Positions 1 through 7,916 of a stretch of DNA of 39,035 bases are shown one piece after another (position 1 is the first letter of the stretch; each line of letters opens with the position of its first letter). Both the position numbers and the translations under genes were made by a program. The notes beneath the pieces were generated by a model. The model saw only the letters and a program-made list of their open reading frames with translations. It was not told the DNA's origin and made no database searches. The stretch is from Ligilactobacillus agilis DSM 20509 (GTDB lineage Bacteria > Bacillota > Bacilli > Lactobacillales > Lactobacillaceae): NCBI RefSeq assembly GCF_001436215.1, contig NZ_AYYP01000063.1, positions 8,170-47,204 on the forward strand, read 5' to 3'.

Positions 1-21
1 CCAACACCAGTATTCCCATAT

Positions 22-39
22 CCCAACTTGGGGATAATG
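22..39 (-). repeat. Hairpin in the right end of the decayed tnpB element
   Basis: A short palindrome (TATCCC, loop, GGGATA) lies downstream of the tnpB stop. It resembles the subterminal hairpins of IS200/IS605-type right ends. Together with the structured bases at 60-90 it probably marks the remains of the element's end and omega-RNA scaffold. The rest of 1-88 holds no gene. Confidence 0.4.
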
Positions 40-88
40 ACAGTGACTGACTCTTGTAGCTTAAGGGTGTAGCCCACCCCATTTATTT

Positions 89-1232
89 TTACAGTAAAGC
101 AAGTAAGTTTCTCACGGCATTTTCGTCTCGCTCCATAATTGTCCCGCACTCATAACAAACATACTCGTTATGTTTTGTTCAGTGTTTCTTGTTGCCGTCA
201 AGCCCGACTTTATCTGCACCAATCTTAACATGACCACACTGAGAACAGCACTGGGTACTCGGATAGTAACGGTCCGCTAAGATTAACTCATTGCCATACC
301 CATTCTTATATTTTAAAACATGCTTGAAATAGCCAAACATTGACCGGTGTAAGCCTTTAGACGTGACTCATCTACATCTGTTTGACTGCTAAATCTTCAA
401 TGACAATGCGGTCATAATTATTGACTAGCATAGTTGGTAAACTTTTGAACAATATCGTGTTGAATACTAACGACTTTGCAATAATTACGTTGCAACTTTG
501 CTCTCGTCTTAATGTAATTATTTGCTTGGGTCGCTTTTTTCCGTTTGCCACTCGTTTCCTAGCTAAGAGGCGTTGGTAATGCTTAATGCGCTTATACAAA
601 GCCTTTAGATTATTGGGCAAAGTCTTGACTTGACCTTCAGGATAGTCAAGGTGGCCGACATTAACATCAACAGCTGTCTTTTGCCCGGTTTTAGTTTTCT
701 TCGTCACCTTAACTTCAAAGGGTAAGCACGCCCAGTACTTACCATTTTCACGGTAAATCGAAACGACTTTTAATTCACCGTTTAAATCATTAGCACCTTT
801 AAAACTAATATCAGCCCAGGCTTTAACCCCATACGGTTTATCCAACCGTAACTTACCATTAACAATCTGAGCCCGGTCCGTTTTAAAACCCTGGCGGGCT
901 GTTTTTTTAGACTTAAACTTTGTCTTGCCCCAATCCGGTAATGACTTCTTAAAGAAGTTTTGCCAAGCTTTACCTAAGTCAGAAATAGCTAGCTGTAAAC
1001 ACCGGGCCGACAGTTGGTACTGCTAATCTTCCTTGTTGGCAACTAACTCATCACGAACCTTACGTTCACTTGGACGCAACTTCTTATTTTCTAAAACTAA
1101 GGAAGCATCATACATGTCATTCCATAAAGCTAAGCCTTGATTCCAACAATAACGCCTATAATCGCATAAATCATCAAGCACTTGTTTCATGGTTTCGTTA
1201 GGATCCAGTCTAACTTTTTGTACACGTAGCAT
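89..1232 (-). pseudogene. tnpB: Decayed tnpB (IS200/IS605-IS607 accessory RNA-guided nuclease)
   Basis: Remnant of a TnpB endonuclease. The N-terminus begins MLRVQKVRLDPNETMKQ from the ATG at 1232, 8 nt after GGAGG; the GTG at 1241 is too close to that site. The C-terminus keeps the zinc ribbon (CCSQCG, then CYECG) and the final RuvC aspartate region (ERDENAVRNLLALL), with stop at 89-91. The frame is destroyed by a TAG at 1023-1025 and a TGA at 179-181, which replaces an expected glycine codon. Frameshifts lie near 540, 437, 376 and 355; the stretch from about 540 to 437 reads as normal TnpB (KLQRNYCKVVSIQHDI) only in another frame. No tnpA is present. Certainly non-functional as read. It lies head-to-head with a truncated transporter, so its insertion may have caused that truncation. 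Confidence 0.9.
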
Positions 1233-1334
1233 TAAACTCACCTCCTATTACAGAGATGATAGCACTTTCTCAACTAACATTCAAAACATAAGTTCTAAAA
1301 TAACAATTAATCCTACATTTTTAGCAACAGTTAA

Positions 1335-1592
1335 TCTCCTCCCTCTAACTCCGTTAACCTAGCAACGACTATCGTCTTAGTCTTGGTTAACGTTGGCTGT
1401 GCACTTTCGCCTAGTTTGCTAGCCCTAATTGCCACCCCACTTGGGTTAAATCACCCACGCGGAATAATGTTAATTTCGACCTGTGCTTTCTTAGTCATCG
1501 CTATTTATGCTACCATCCATTATTTAGGCGTTCACAAGGCTAATGTTGCTAAAGAAACAGTCCACTCGAAAGAACCGCATAATGCACATTAA
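1335..1592 (+). pseudogene. C-terminal remnant of a multi-span membrane transporter (MFS-like)
   Basis: The open frame runs from just after a TAA at 1332-1334 to 1592, with no ribosome site and only a TTG (1383) as a possible start. The translation has two strongly hydrophobic stretches (around NLATTIVLVLVNVGCALSP and MLISTCAFLVIAIYATIHYL) followed by a polar tail rich in H, K and E. This is typical of the last two helices and cytoplasmic tail of a 12-helix major-facilitator-type carrier, but the family assignment is inference from hydropathy. The 5' part is missing and the tnpB remnant starts about 100 bp upstream, so a transposon-associated truncation is the likely history. It could instead be a small two-helix protein starting at the TTG, but the absence of a Shine-Dalgarno argues against that. 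Confidence 0.5.
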
Positions 1593-1608
1593 CTTACTCA
1601 AACATTGC

Positions 1609-1654
1609 AAAAGTCGCCCCTTATGCTGAACGATTCAACATAAGGAGCGACTTT
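1609..1654. terminator. Bidirectional hairpin between the transporter remnant and the nucleoside hydrolase
   Basis: Long inverted repeat (AAAGTCGC..CCTTATG, apex CGAT, CATAAGG..GCGACTTT) with a few bulges. On the minus strand it is followed by TTTT, so it should end the hydrolase/ribokinase transcript. On the plus strand the T-run is within the stem. Confidence 0.7.
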
Positions 1655-1670
1655 GTGATATTTAGACTTA

Positions 1671-2576
1671 CTACATATTGTCCTTAACTTTGTTAACAAA
1701 CCACTCATTAAATGAGTCTGTATCAATGTCTAAGCAAACCTTGACGTTGGTTTCTTGGTGATAGGCTGCTCTAACATCCGCAACGGTTGCGCCTAGGGCT
1801 GGGCCCTCAGTTACAACATCTACCCAGTAATCTTTGGTTGTAAAAGCCTCTGGATGTTGGAGGTAAAAGACAGTTTGGAGATCATGGATGGCCGTACCAG
1901 CTTCCGTCTTATCACCATCAGCACTGATAATACCATCAAGCATTTGCCCTGCTGGCCCACACTTAGCAATGGCTTGGTGACTGGCTTCAGTAATTCGACC
2001 TTTTAAGGTGACGTCTAAGCCGACCATTACTAAATCAAGGCCTGACTTAAAGACAATTTCAGCCGCTTGGGGATCGCTATAAACATTAAATTCAGCCACA
2101 CTGGACATATTGCCTCGTGAAAGGGTCCCGCCCATTAAGATGACTTGCTTAATCTTCGCCTTGTCTTCGGGATATTGCGCCAGTAAGAGGGCCAAGTTAG
2201 TGTAAGCACCCGTGGCTAAAATCGTCAGTGGTTCCGGACTAGCTTGAAGTAATTCGTGCATAGCTACCACTGCATCTTTGGCCACCACCGTCCGCTGAGG
2301 TTCAGGAAAATCATAGCCATCCATCCCCGATTGGCCATGGATATGACTGGCATCTTCGTATTGCTTGATTAATGGCTTCTTAGCCCCCGCAGCTACGGGG
2401 ACTTCCTTGTTAAAAAATTCGACTAATTTCAAGGCGTTCTTGCTCGTTTTGTCAACGGTTACATTTCCAGCAACAGTTGTAATCAATTCGAGTTTAAGCG
2501 CTGGGTCTGTTAGAGCTACTGCTAGTGCAACCCCATCGTCAATACCTGGATCACAATCAAAAATTATCTTGGTCAT
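1671..2576 (-). CDS. Ribonucleoside hydrolase (inosine/uridine-preferring family)
   Basis: 301-residue cytosolic enzyme predicted to cleave the N-glycosidic bond of ribonucleosides, giving ribose and a free base. The N-terminus DCDPGIDDGVALAVAL matches the family's calcium-binding DxDPGxDD signature, and the downstream ILATGAYTNLALLL and VILMGGTLSRGN blocks are the usual conserved segments. Length is normal for the family (about 300-320). The ATG at 2576 follows AAGG at good spacing. It lies downstream of ribokinase on the same strand with a gap of about 95 nt, so ribose released here would be phosphorylated by its partner. Substrate preference (RihA, RihB or RihC type) cannot be decided by eye, so no symbol is given. 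Confidence 0.9.
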   Translation of the reverse strand: MTKIIFDCDPGIDDGVALAVALTDPALKLELITTVAGNVTVDKTSKNALKLVEFFNKEVPVAAGAKKPLIKQYEDASHIHGQSGMDGYDFPEPQRTVVAKDAVVAMHELLQASPEPLTILATGAYTNLALLLAQYPEDKAKIKQVILMGGTLSRGNMSSVAEFNVYSDPQAAEIVFKSGLDLVMVGLDVTLKGRITEASHQAIAKCGPAGQMLDGIISADGDKTEAGTAIHDLQTVFYLQHPEAFTTKDYWVDVVTEGPALGATVADVRAAYHQETNVKVCLDIDTDSFNEWFVNKVKDNM

Positions 2577-2672
2577 ACTAACTACCTTCTTTGTTTAATA
2601 TTAATCTCATTATATTAAAATAGTTCAATTTATACTAGTAAGTTTTGAGAAAATTAATTATTTTACTATAAA

Positions 2673-3593
2673 TCACCTTGTTAAAGCCGTCTTAATCTCC
2701 TCTGCACTAGGAATCGACGAAGCCGCCCCCATCTTTTGCACAGCCAAACTAGAGGCCTTTTGGGCATAAGTTAAGGCAGGAACAATATTACTCAAGTCTT
2801 TGCTTAGTTGGGATGCTAATGCCCCGATAAAAGTGTCACCGGCCGCGGTCGTGTCGAGTGCTTGCACCTTGAAAGCTGGAACTAAGCCTTGAGAACTTGG
2901 GGTAGAGTAATAAACACCCTTTGAGCCCAGCGTAATTAAAAGCGTACCTACCCCCATTTCTTTAAAGGCGTTCGCAGCTGCCTGCATACTTGCCTCATCC
3001 GTAATTTCACTTCCTGTTAGTGCTTGGCACTCAGTTTCGTTAGGAATAATGATATCGGTGTATTCCAAAAGAGCCGGCATAATTTTACCTGCTGGCGCTG
3101 GGTTAAAAATAGTTGTCACTCCTAGACTCTTAGCTAATTTAAAAGCCGCTAGCGTTACTTCTTGGGGAGTTTCATTTTGTGCTAGCAAAAAGTCGACTTG
3201 TGCCAGCACTGCCTCACTTCCGGTTAAAACCTCGGTAGTCATTGCTTGGTTGGCCCCACCGTAAACCATGATGTCATTTTGTCCGGCTGAGTTTAAAGTA
3301 ACTAGGGCCGTCCCGGTACCAATTTCTTTATTTTGGCTGATTAAATCAGTATTGATTCCCTCTTCTGCTAAATTTTCTAGCATAAATTTGCCCTCATCGT
3401 CAGTTCCGACCATCCCAATGAAATAGGTCTGCGCTTCTGAGCGAGCAGCAGCTACTGCTTGGTTATTGCCCTTGCCTCCACCGGTTGAACTCTTACTTAG
3501 AGCTTGAATAGTTTGCCCTGGTTTAGGAAATTCGTTAACCCGGTAAGTGGTATCAATATTAATACTGCCTAAAACTGCAATCTTGTTAGCCAT
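2673..3593 (-). CDS. rbsK: Ribokinase
   Basis: PfkB-family sugar kinase of 306 residues that converts ribose plus ATP to ribose 5-phosphate in the cytosol. Visible signatures: the substrate-binding TGGGKGNNQAVAAA block about 40 residues in, an NPAPA motif, and the C-terminal TTAAGDTFIGAL motif carrying the anion hole and catalytic aspartate. I chose the ATG at 3593 (MANKIAVLGSINIDTT) over the upstream in-frame GTG at 3602, because family members start with this strand and the purine-rich site is better spaced. It is the first gene of a two-gene salvage operon with the nucleoside hydrolase. A consensus cre site upstream predicts CcpA-mediated glucose repression. The general PfkB assignment is very secure; the ribose specificity rests on motifs and the neighbour. 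Confidence 0.92.
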   Translation of the reverse strand: MANKIAVLGSINIDTTYRVNEFPKPGQTIQALSKSSTGGGKGNNQAVAAARSEAQTYFIGMVGTDDEGKFMLENLAEEGINTDLISQNKEIGTGTALVTLNSAGQNDIMVYGGANQAMTTEVLTGSEAVLAQVDFLLAQNETPQEVTLAAFKLAKSLGVTTIFNPAPAGKIMPALLEYTDIIIPNETECQALTGSEITDEASMQAAANAFKEMGVGTLLITLGSKGVYYSTPSSQGLVPAFKVQALDTTAAGDTFIGALASQLSKDLSNIVPALTYAQKASSLAVQKMGAASSIPSAEEIKTALTR

Positions 3594-3653
3594 TCTAATC
3601 ACTACTTTCTACTTAATAAAACTACGTAAAACCTTTTAATTATTACAAATTAA

Positions 3654-3667
3654 TGGTAACGCTTTCT
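3654..3667 (-). promoter_or_regulatory. cre (catabolite-responsive element) upstream of rbsK
   Basis: The minus strand reads AGAAAGCGTTACCA, which fits the cre consensus WGNAAGCGNTWNCA at every defined position. It lies 61 bp upstream of the rbsK start, in the likely promoter region (a possible -35 TTGCGT lies just upstream on the minus strand). CcpA-HPr(Ser-P) repression of ribose/nucleoside salvage is the expected role. A ribose repressor of the LacI family would use a similar half-palindrome, so RbsR is an alternative. Confidence 0.7.
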
Positions 3668-3852
3668 TGAGATAAACGCAAGTCTTTTTCGGGATTATAA
3701 TTAAAAAGACTTTGTCTAAAACGCTGGGGCTGTATTTTCAAAGGACTCTACGAAATCAGCGTGCCTTTCTAGGATCTTTTTGCTAACTTTGAATCTAAAA
3801 ATCTAAAAATCTTTCTTTTAGAAAAATTCTCACAAAAAAACGGGTCTCCACA

Positions 3853-3888
3853 AAACTCTGGGTGTGAACGATTTCGCACCCAGAGTTT
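3853..3888. terminator. 12-bp perfect hairpin with T-run ahead of the ISL3 transposase
   Basis: AAACTCTGGGTG pairs exactly with CACCCAGAGTTT around a 12-nt loop, followed by more T on the plus strand. It lies about 100 bp upstream of the transposase start. This placement suggests an IS-borne terminator that shields the transposase from readthrough of outside transcription. Confidence 0.7.
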
Positions 3889-3987
3889 TTCATTCTTTAT
3901 GAGAAAAAATATTAAAAAAAAGCCCATTTTGAGATTTCTCCATTTATAATATAAGCGACCAAACAAATATTAAAGGGGATGCACAAA

Positions 3988-5425
3988 ATGAACTCCAAAA
4001 ATTATTATAACACACTTTCATCACACCAGGACGAAATCAACCAAATTAATCATCTCTACTTAAATATAACTTCTAAAGGACTAATCATGGATGAAATGCC
4101 ACATGTTGAGCCTTATAAAAAGTTTGATAGAGCCTTATTTGTTCCGGCTAAACTTAAATTTCCCCAAAGACCTACTTGTATTTTTTGCGGCTCTAAAGCC
4201 GTTGAATATCACGGTTACACCCCTTCTACCTTGAAACATATTGCCGCTGACCCTAGTTTCCCTGTTTTTATTGAACTAAAGAAGCATCGAGCTAAGTGTC
4301 TTACCTGTGGCCACTGTTTTCAAGCTGAAGATGCTGATTTGGCTCCTAAATATGCTCAAAAAAACTAATCAGGTTACTCAAAAAATCATTAGTGAGCTCC
4401 TAACTCTCACTACCATGAAAGATATTGCTAATCACAATAACGTTAGTCCTTCTACCATTGTGAACGTCCTTAATGAGTCAGTTACACTCTCTAGCTTCAC
4501 CCTCCATGATTCACTACCCGAACATCTATGTTTTGATGAGGTTAGAACTAACGACAACCAACTGTCTTTTATCTGTATTGATGCTGTGAAACATACCTTA
4601 GTGGCACTGTTTCCTAGAAAGTCTAGCTATGATATCGAAAAATTTTTTAACGGCTTTTCTCTAGCCCAAAGGGCTAGGGTTAAAACGGTCACTACCGATT
4701 TAAATGCTTATTATGCTAGTGTTGCCGAGCGTCTCTTTCCTAATACTGAAATTATCATAGATCGTTTCCATATCATCAAAATGATTAACCCAGCTTTTAA
4801 TCATGAACGCGTTAAGAAGATGAAACTCTTTGCCAAACCTTCGGTTGAATATAACCTGTTCAAATGTCATTGGCGTCTTTTACTTCTTGACCCTGCCAAG
4901 CTTGACAATGAGCACCCACATTACCGCAGACAGCTTAAATGTTCAATGACTGATGCGCAAATTGTTAGTGAAGCTCTTGAATTATCAGAAGAATTACTAC
5001 TATCACACAATGTTATTCATAAACTTCATCGTGCCATTATCTGTAATGATGTCCTTACTTTAGCTCGCTGCCTTCGTGCCTTTAAACAAAGTTTTAAGCA
5101 AGTTAGCGTTCAAAAGGCTCAATGGACTAAGAAACACGGGGATGCTTATCCTAAAAACATTAAGAATATCGACAATAATCACTTAATTCAAACCTTAAAT
5201 ACCTTAACAACAGATAAAAATCTCGCCCACGTTTTGAATGCCGCTAATCCTAAATTTGCTAAATATTCAAATGGCCCGATTGAAGGAATCAACCGTAAAA
5301 TCAAGTTACTTAGACGCCTTAATTTTGGCATGCCAAATTTCATCAACATGAAGAAACGCATCATTCTTTGGTTGAATTTCAAGTCAAAGAAAAAGAATTC
5401 TAAGAAAATCGCGCTGATTTCTTAG
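3988..5425 (+). pseudogene. ISL3-family transposase, split by a +1 base in an A7 run
   Basis: Two overlapping frames make one transposase. The first (3988-4368) carries the N-terminal zinc finger (CIFCG, later CLTCGHCF). The second, open by 4307 and ending at 5425, carries a helix-turn-helix (MKDIANHNNVSPSTIVNVL) and the DDE catalytic core: FDEVR, TTDLNAYY, DRFHIIKM and GPIEGINRKIKLLRR. They separate at 4355-4361, where seven A's follow GCTC; with six A's the chain reads LAPKYAQKTNQVTQKI without a break and gives about 478 residues. Start ATG 3988 lies 9 nt after AAGGGG; the ATG at 3979 abuts that site. Either a one-base insertion killed the gene, or slippage on A7 rescues some product. All catalytic residues are otherwise intact. 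Confidence 0.85.
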
Positions 5426-5435
5426 AATTCTTTGA
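5396..5435. repeat. Perfect inverted repeat across the transposase stop codon
   Basis: AGAATTCTAAGAAA at the end of the reading frame is repeated inverted (TTTCTTAGAATTCT) after a loop of about 10 bases, so the TAG stop lies in the hairpin. The second arm is part of the element's right terminal repeat. It may act as a terminator or limit translation, or be a by-product of the terminal repeat. Confidence 0.6.
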
Positions 5436-5466
5436 AAATGATGCACACAAAGTTTTGGGTAGAGCC

Positions 5467-5497
5467 CAAAAATGAGCCACCCTCAAGGATGACTCAT
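5467..5497 (-). terminator. argS terminator
   Basis: On the minus strand ATGAGTCATCC pairs with GGGTGGCTCAT (11 bp including G-T pairs) around a TTGA loop, followed by TTTTTGGG. It begins 11 nt after the argS stop. The right end of the ISL3 element abuts the T-run. Confidence 0.75.
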
Positions 5498-5507
5498 ACT
5501 TACTAGT

Positions 5508-7205
5508 TTACATTTCGTCAGGAGCACCGACACCTAAAAGACGAAGGGCTTCCTTCAAGACAGTCGCCACGGCGGCAACCATTGCCAACCGTGCTTGCTT
5601 TTGCTCATCATCGGCTAAAATCCGTGAGTGAGCATAGTACTTGTTGAAGGCCTTGGCTAAATGAATTGCGTACTTAGCCACAACAGATGGTTCATATTCT
5701 GTCACCGCCCGTTTAACGATTGCTGGGAAGTCCCCTAATAAGCGGAGTGTTTCCCATGCCTCAGGGTCATTTAAATCATATGAACCTGTTACGGCATCAG
5801 CATCCACCCCTGCTTTTCTTAAAATACTCATTGCCCGTGCGCGTGAGTATTGAACGTAAGGACCGGTTTCCCCTTCAAAGCGCACAACTTCTTCCAAATC
5901 AAAGTCAAAGTTATTCAAGCGTTCATTCTTAAGGTCGTGGAAGACAACCGCTCCGACCCCAACTTGGTGGGCAACTTCAGCCTTGTTAGCCAAAGTAGGG
6001 TTCTTTTCTTCAATTTGCTTAGTAGCCAAGTTAACCGCATCGTTAAGCACTTCTTGCAGTAAGATTACCCGTCCAGCCCGAGTCGACAACTTCTTCCCAC
6101 CAGAAGTAATCAAACCAAATGGAATGTGGTGGATATCATCGGACCAATTATAACCCATTTCCTTTAAAACTGCCTTTAATTGCTTAAAGTGGTTAGTTTG
6201 TTCATTCCCTACTACGTAAAGAGATTGTGCAAAGTCATAAGTCCGTTTCCGGTATAAGGCAGCTGCTAAGTCCCGGGTGATATAAAGGGTCGCACCATCA
6301 GACCGCTTAATTAAAGCTGGGTTCAAGTTGTACTTGTCTAAATCAACAATTTGTGCCCCTTGACTTTCTTTAAGTAGATGCTTTTCTTCTAACAACTCAA
6401 CGATTTCATCCATCTTGTCGTTGTAGAAGGCTTCCCCATTGTAAGAATCAAAGCTGATTTCTAATTCGTCGTAAACTTCCATGAATTCCTTGAGGGATTC
6501 TTCCCTAAACCACTTCCATAGGCGGGTAGCTTCTGCGTCCCCATCTTCTAGTCGCTTAAACCAATGACGTGCTTGGTCATTTAATTCAGGCTTAGCTTCT
6601 GCTTCCTCGTGGAAACGAACGTAGTATTTAAGTAAGGTTGCAATCGGGTCAGCCTTAATTTCAGCTTCGCTTCCCCACATTTCGTAAGCACACATTAACT
6701 TACCAAATTGGGTCCCCCAGTCACCTAAGTGATTAATTTTAACTGGCTTGTAGTTAACCTTAGCCATCAAGTTAGCAATTGAGTTACCAATTACAGTTGA
6801 ACGTAAGTGCCCCATTGACATTGGCTTAGCAATGTTAGGAGAAGACATATCAATTGGAACTTGCCGACCGGCCCCTAGGTCTTGGTTACCAAAGTTTTCT
6901 TTAGCAGCTAAAACTTCTGCCAAGATTGCCTTAGCGTAAGCTTGCTTGTCTAAAAAGAAGTTGACATAAGGACCAACCGCTTCAATTTTTTCAAAGCCAG
7001 TTTGATCGATTTTTTCTACCAATTCAGCTGCGATTGCTTGAGGTGCCTTTCTTAATACCTTAGATAAGACAAAGGCTGGGAAGGCATAGTCACCCAAATT
7101 CAATGCCTTAGGAATTTCAATTTTACTTAAAATTTCATCCTGACTTAATTGACTGTCAATGGCTGCGCTAATTGCATTAGCTACTTGTAACTTATAATCT
7201 TGCAT
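5508..7205 (-). CDS. argS: Arginyl-tRNA synthetase
   Basis: Class I aminoacyl-tRNA synthetase, 565 residues, charging tRNA-Arg in the cytosol. The class I signature region is [20 protein letters not shown] (about residues 120-140) and the KMSKS-equivalent is [13 protein letters not shown] (about 370). The end is the usual DALR anticodon-binding domain, finishing in [10 protein letters not shown], close to the family's typical tail. ATG 7205 is preceded by AAGGAGG at 7 nt. The frame is open 32 codons further upstream, but that stretch lies inside the leader's antitermination hairpins and is not coding. A T-box leader with an Arg specifier precedes it, so transcription should rise when uncharged tRNA-Arg accumulates. 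Confidence 0.97.
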   Translation of the reverse strand: MQDYKLQVANAISAAIDSQLSQDEILSKIEIPKALNLGDYAFPAFVLSKVLRKAPQAIAAELVEKIDQTGFEKIEAVGPYVNFFLDKQAYAKAILAEVLAAKENFGNQDLGAGRQVPIDMSSPNIAKPMSMGHLRSTVIGNSIANLMAKVNYKPVKINHLGDWGTQFGKLMCAYEMWGSEAEIKADPIATLLKYYVRFHEEAEAKPELNDQARHWFKRLEDGDAEATRLWKWFREESLKEFMEVYDELEISFDSYNGEAFYNDKMDEIVELLEEKHLLKESQGAQIVDLDKYNLNPALIKRSDGATLYITRDLAAALYRKRTYDFAQSLYVVGNEQTNHFKQLKAVLKEMGYNWSDDIHHIPFGLITSGGKKLSTRAGRVILLQEVLNDAVNLATKQIEEKNPTLANKAEVAHQVGVGAVVFHDLKNERLNNFDFDLEEVVRFEGETGPYVQYSRARAMSILRKAGVDADAVTGSYDLNDPEAWETLRLLGDFPAIVKRAVTEYEPSVVAKYAIHLAKAFNKYYAHSRILADDEQKQARLAMVAAVATVLKEALRLLGVGAPDEM

Positions 7206-7230
7206 AAAATCCTCCTTAAAAAATTGACCA

Positions 7231-7415
7231 TAAAAAACGCCCCTCACGTTAAACGTAAGAGACGAGAATTTCCCGCGGTACCACTCTACTTGATTTAGCA
7301 ATCCACTTTCATTATCTACTTGTAATTCTAAGAAGCGCGCTTGGCCCAGTTGGCTTATCTGGCTTCCACCCTCCCAGATTCGCTAAGAAGTTACCTAGGT
7401 TACTCTTCTTCTATC
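7231..7415 (-). promoter_or_regulatory. T-box riboswitch leader, arginine (CGC specifier)
   Basis: Hallmarks in order on the minus strand: a Stem I base pairing AAGAAG (7410-7405) with CTTCTT (7335-7330); an AGTA loop-E-type element; the distal GGGAGGGTGGAAGCC region; and, on the 3' side of the Stem I internal loop, CGC (7339-7337) followed by a purine, which is the position of the specifier codon. CGC is an arginine codon and fits the downstream gene. The antiterminator T-box GTGGTACCGCGG is at 7285-7274. The competing terminator CGTCTCTTACG/CGTGAGGGGCG with six T's ends near 7232. The fold was traced by eye, not computed. Confidence 0.9.
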
Positions 7416-7428
7416 ATCGAATTGTTAA

Positions 7429-7457
7429 TAAAAAACACCCCCGCAAAACGGAGATGT
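7429..7457 (-). terminator. Terminator after tRNA-Gly
   Basis: On the minus strand ACATCTCCG pairs with CGGGGGTGT (two G-T pairs) around TTTTG and is followed by TTTTTT. It lies 7 nt beyond the tRNA 3' end and 14 nt before the T-box leader, leaving almost no space for a separate argS promoter. Confidence 0.7.
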
Positions 7458-7463
7458 CAGTTA

Positions 7464-7534
7464 AGCGGGTGACGAGAATCGAACTCGCGACATCAGCTTG
7501 GGAAGCTGGGATTTTACCACTAAACTACACCCGC
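7464..7534 (-). tRNA. tRNA-Gly (anticodon CCC)
   Basis: 71-nt cloverleaf. The acceptor arms GCGGGTG and CACCCGC pair fully; the D arm contains TAGTTTAGTGGTAAAA; the anticodon loop is TTCCCAA, giving CCC, closed by CAGC/GCTG; the T loop is GTTCGATTC. No CCA is encoded. The CCC anticodon reads GGG. The commoner Gly isoacceptor has a CTTCCAA loop, so this is a minor isoacceptor. Confidence 0.93.
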
Positions 7535-7547
7535 ATCAACAAGAATA

Positions 7548-7576
7548 ACTATAGCATAGATTCTTGTTAATGTCAC
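7548..7576 (-). promoter_or_regulatory. Promoter of tRNA-Gly (and possibly argS)
   Basis: Minus-strand GTGACA, 17-bp spacer, TATAGT with an extended TGC just before the -10. It is placed about 13 bp upstream of the tRNA 5' end. Because no other good promoter is visible before the T-box, argS may partly depend on readthrough from here. Confidence 0.65.
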
Positions 7577-7589
7577 GTTTTTTTTTAAA

Positions 7590-7799
7590 TTAAGCAGAAA
7601 TTTTTTTCATGCAGTCAAAACGGACAACTGCTCGGTTATGAAAATCAGTTACGGCTACGTTATCTTCGTTATCATGTTCCAAGATTGCGACTACGGCTGA
7701 ATTTTCATATTTCTTTTCGACTGAGCCAATGAAATCATGCTTTAGCGAACCAAATTTTTTGCATTTGACCTTATCGCCAACTTCAATCTTTGTTTCCAT
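7590..7799 (-). CDS. DUF2187-type small protein
   Basis: 69-residue protein with the pattern of DUF2187 proteins: an N-terminal IEVGDKVKCKKFG strand, then GSVEKKYENSAVVAIL, and a C-terminal TDFHNRAVVRFDCMKKI. These look like small SH3-like beta-barrels of unknown function in Bacilli. AGGTGACATAATG gives a clear ribosome site and ATG start. It appears monocistronic, between the LysR gene and tRNA-Gly on the same strand. No catalytic motif is visible. Confidence 0.7.
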   Translation of the reverse strand: METKIEVGDKVKCKKFGSLKHDFIGSVEKKYENSAVVAILEHDNEDNVAVTDFHNRAVVRFDCMKKISA

Positions 7800-7871
7800 T
7801 ATGTCACCTCGCGTTCAACAATTTCCCATGAATATTAACAAATTTCTTTTCCAGATGCAAGTAAAAAACGG

Positions 7872-7914
7872 GCTAACTAAGGAAAAATTTAAAAATAACA
7901 GTAAATTAGTTAGC
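7872..7914 (-). terminator. Possible terminator of the LysR gene
   Basis: GCTAACTAA and TTAGTTAGC are exact inverted repeats separated by a 25-nt AT-rich loop. On the minus strand the hairpin is followed by CCGTTTTTT. The long loop makes it less certain. Confidence 0.45.
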
Positions 7915-7916
7915 TA

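Larger units (their letters stand above)
3726..5467 (+). mobile_element. ISL3-family insertion sequence (frameshifted)
   Basis: Element of about 1.74 kb holding one ISL3-type transposase gene. Inverted terminal regions are visible: left 3732-3762 (TTTTCAAAGGACTCTACGAA..ATCAGCG) against right 5410-5440 read in reverse (TTTTCAAAGAATTCTAAGAA..ATCAGCG). The outermost tips are GGGGCTGTA on the left and GGGCTCTACCC on the right; the right arm has about 20 extra bases, so the exact ends are uncertain. No convincing 8-bp target duplication was found. It sits between the rbsK promoter and the argS terminator. Confidence 0.75.

Noticed and set aside
3769-3966. 65-codon minus-strand frame in the left part of the ISL3 element
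   Set aside because: It crosses the 12-bp terminator hairpin, has no ribosome site and is low-complexity (Lys/Phe-rich); not a gene.
5188-5382. Minus-strand frame antisense to the ISL3 transposase
   Set aside because: Complete overlap with the well-conserved transposase coding sequence; a shadow frame.
7206-7301. 32-codon upstream extension of argS
   Set aside because: It lies in the T-box antiterminator/terminator hairpins, and the ATG at 7205 has the proper ribosome site.
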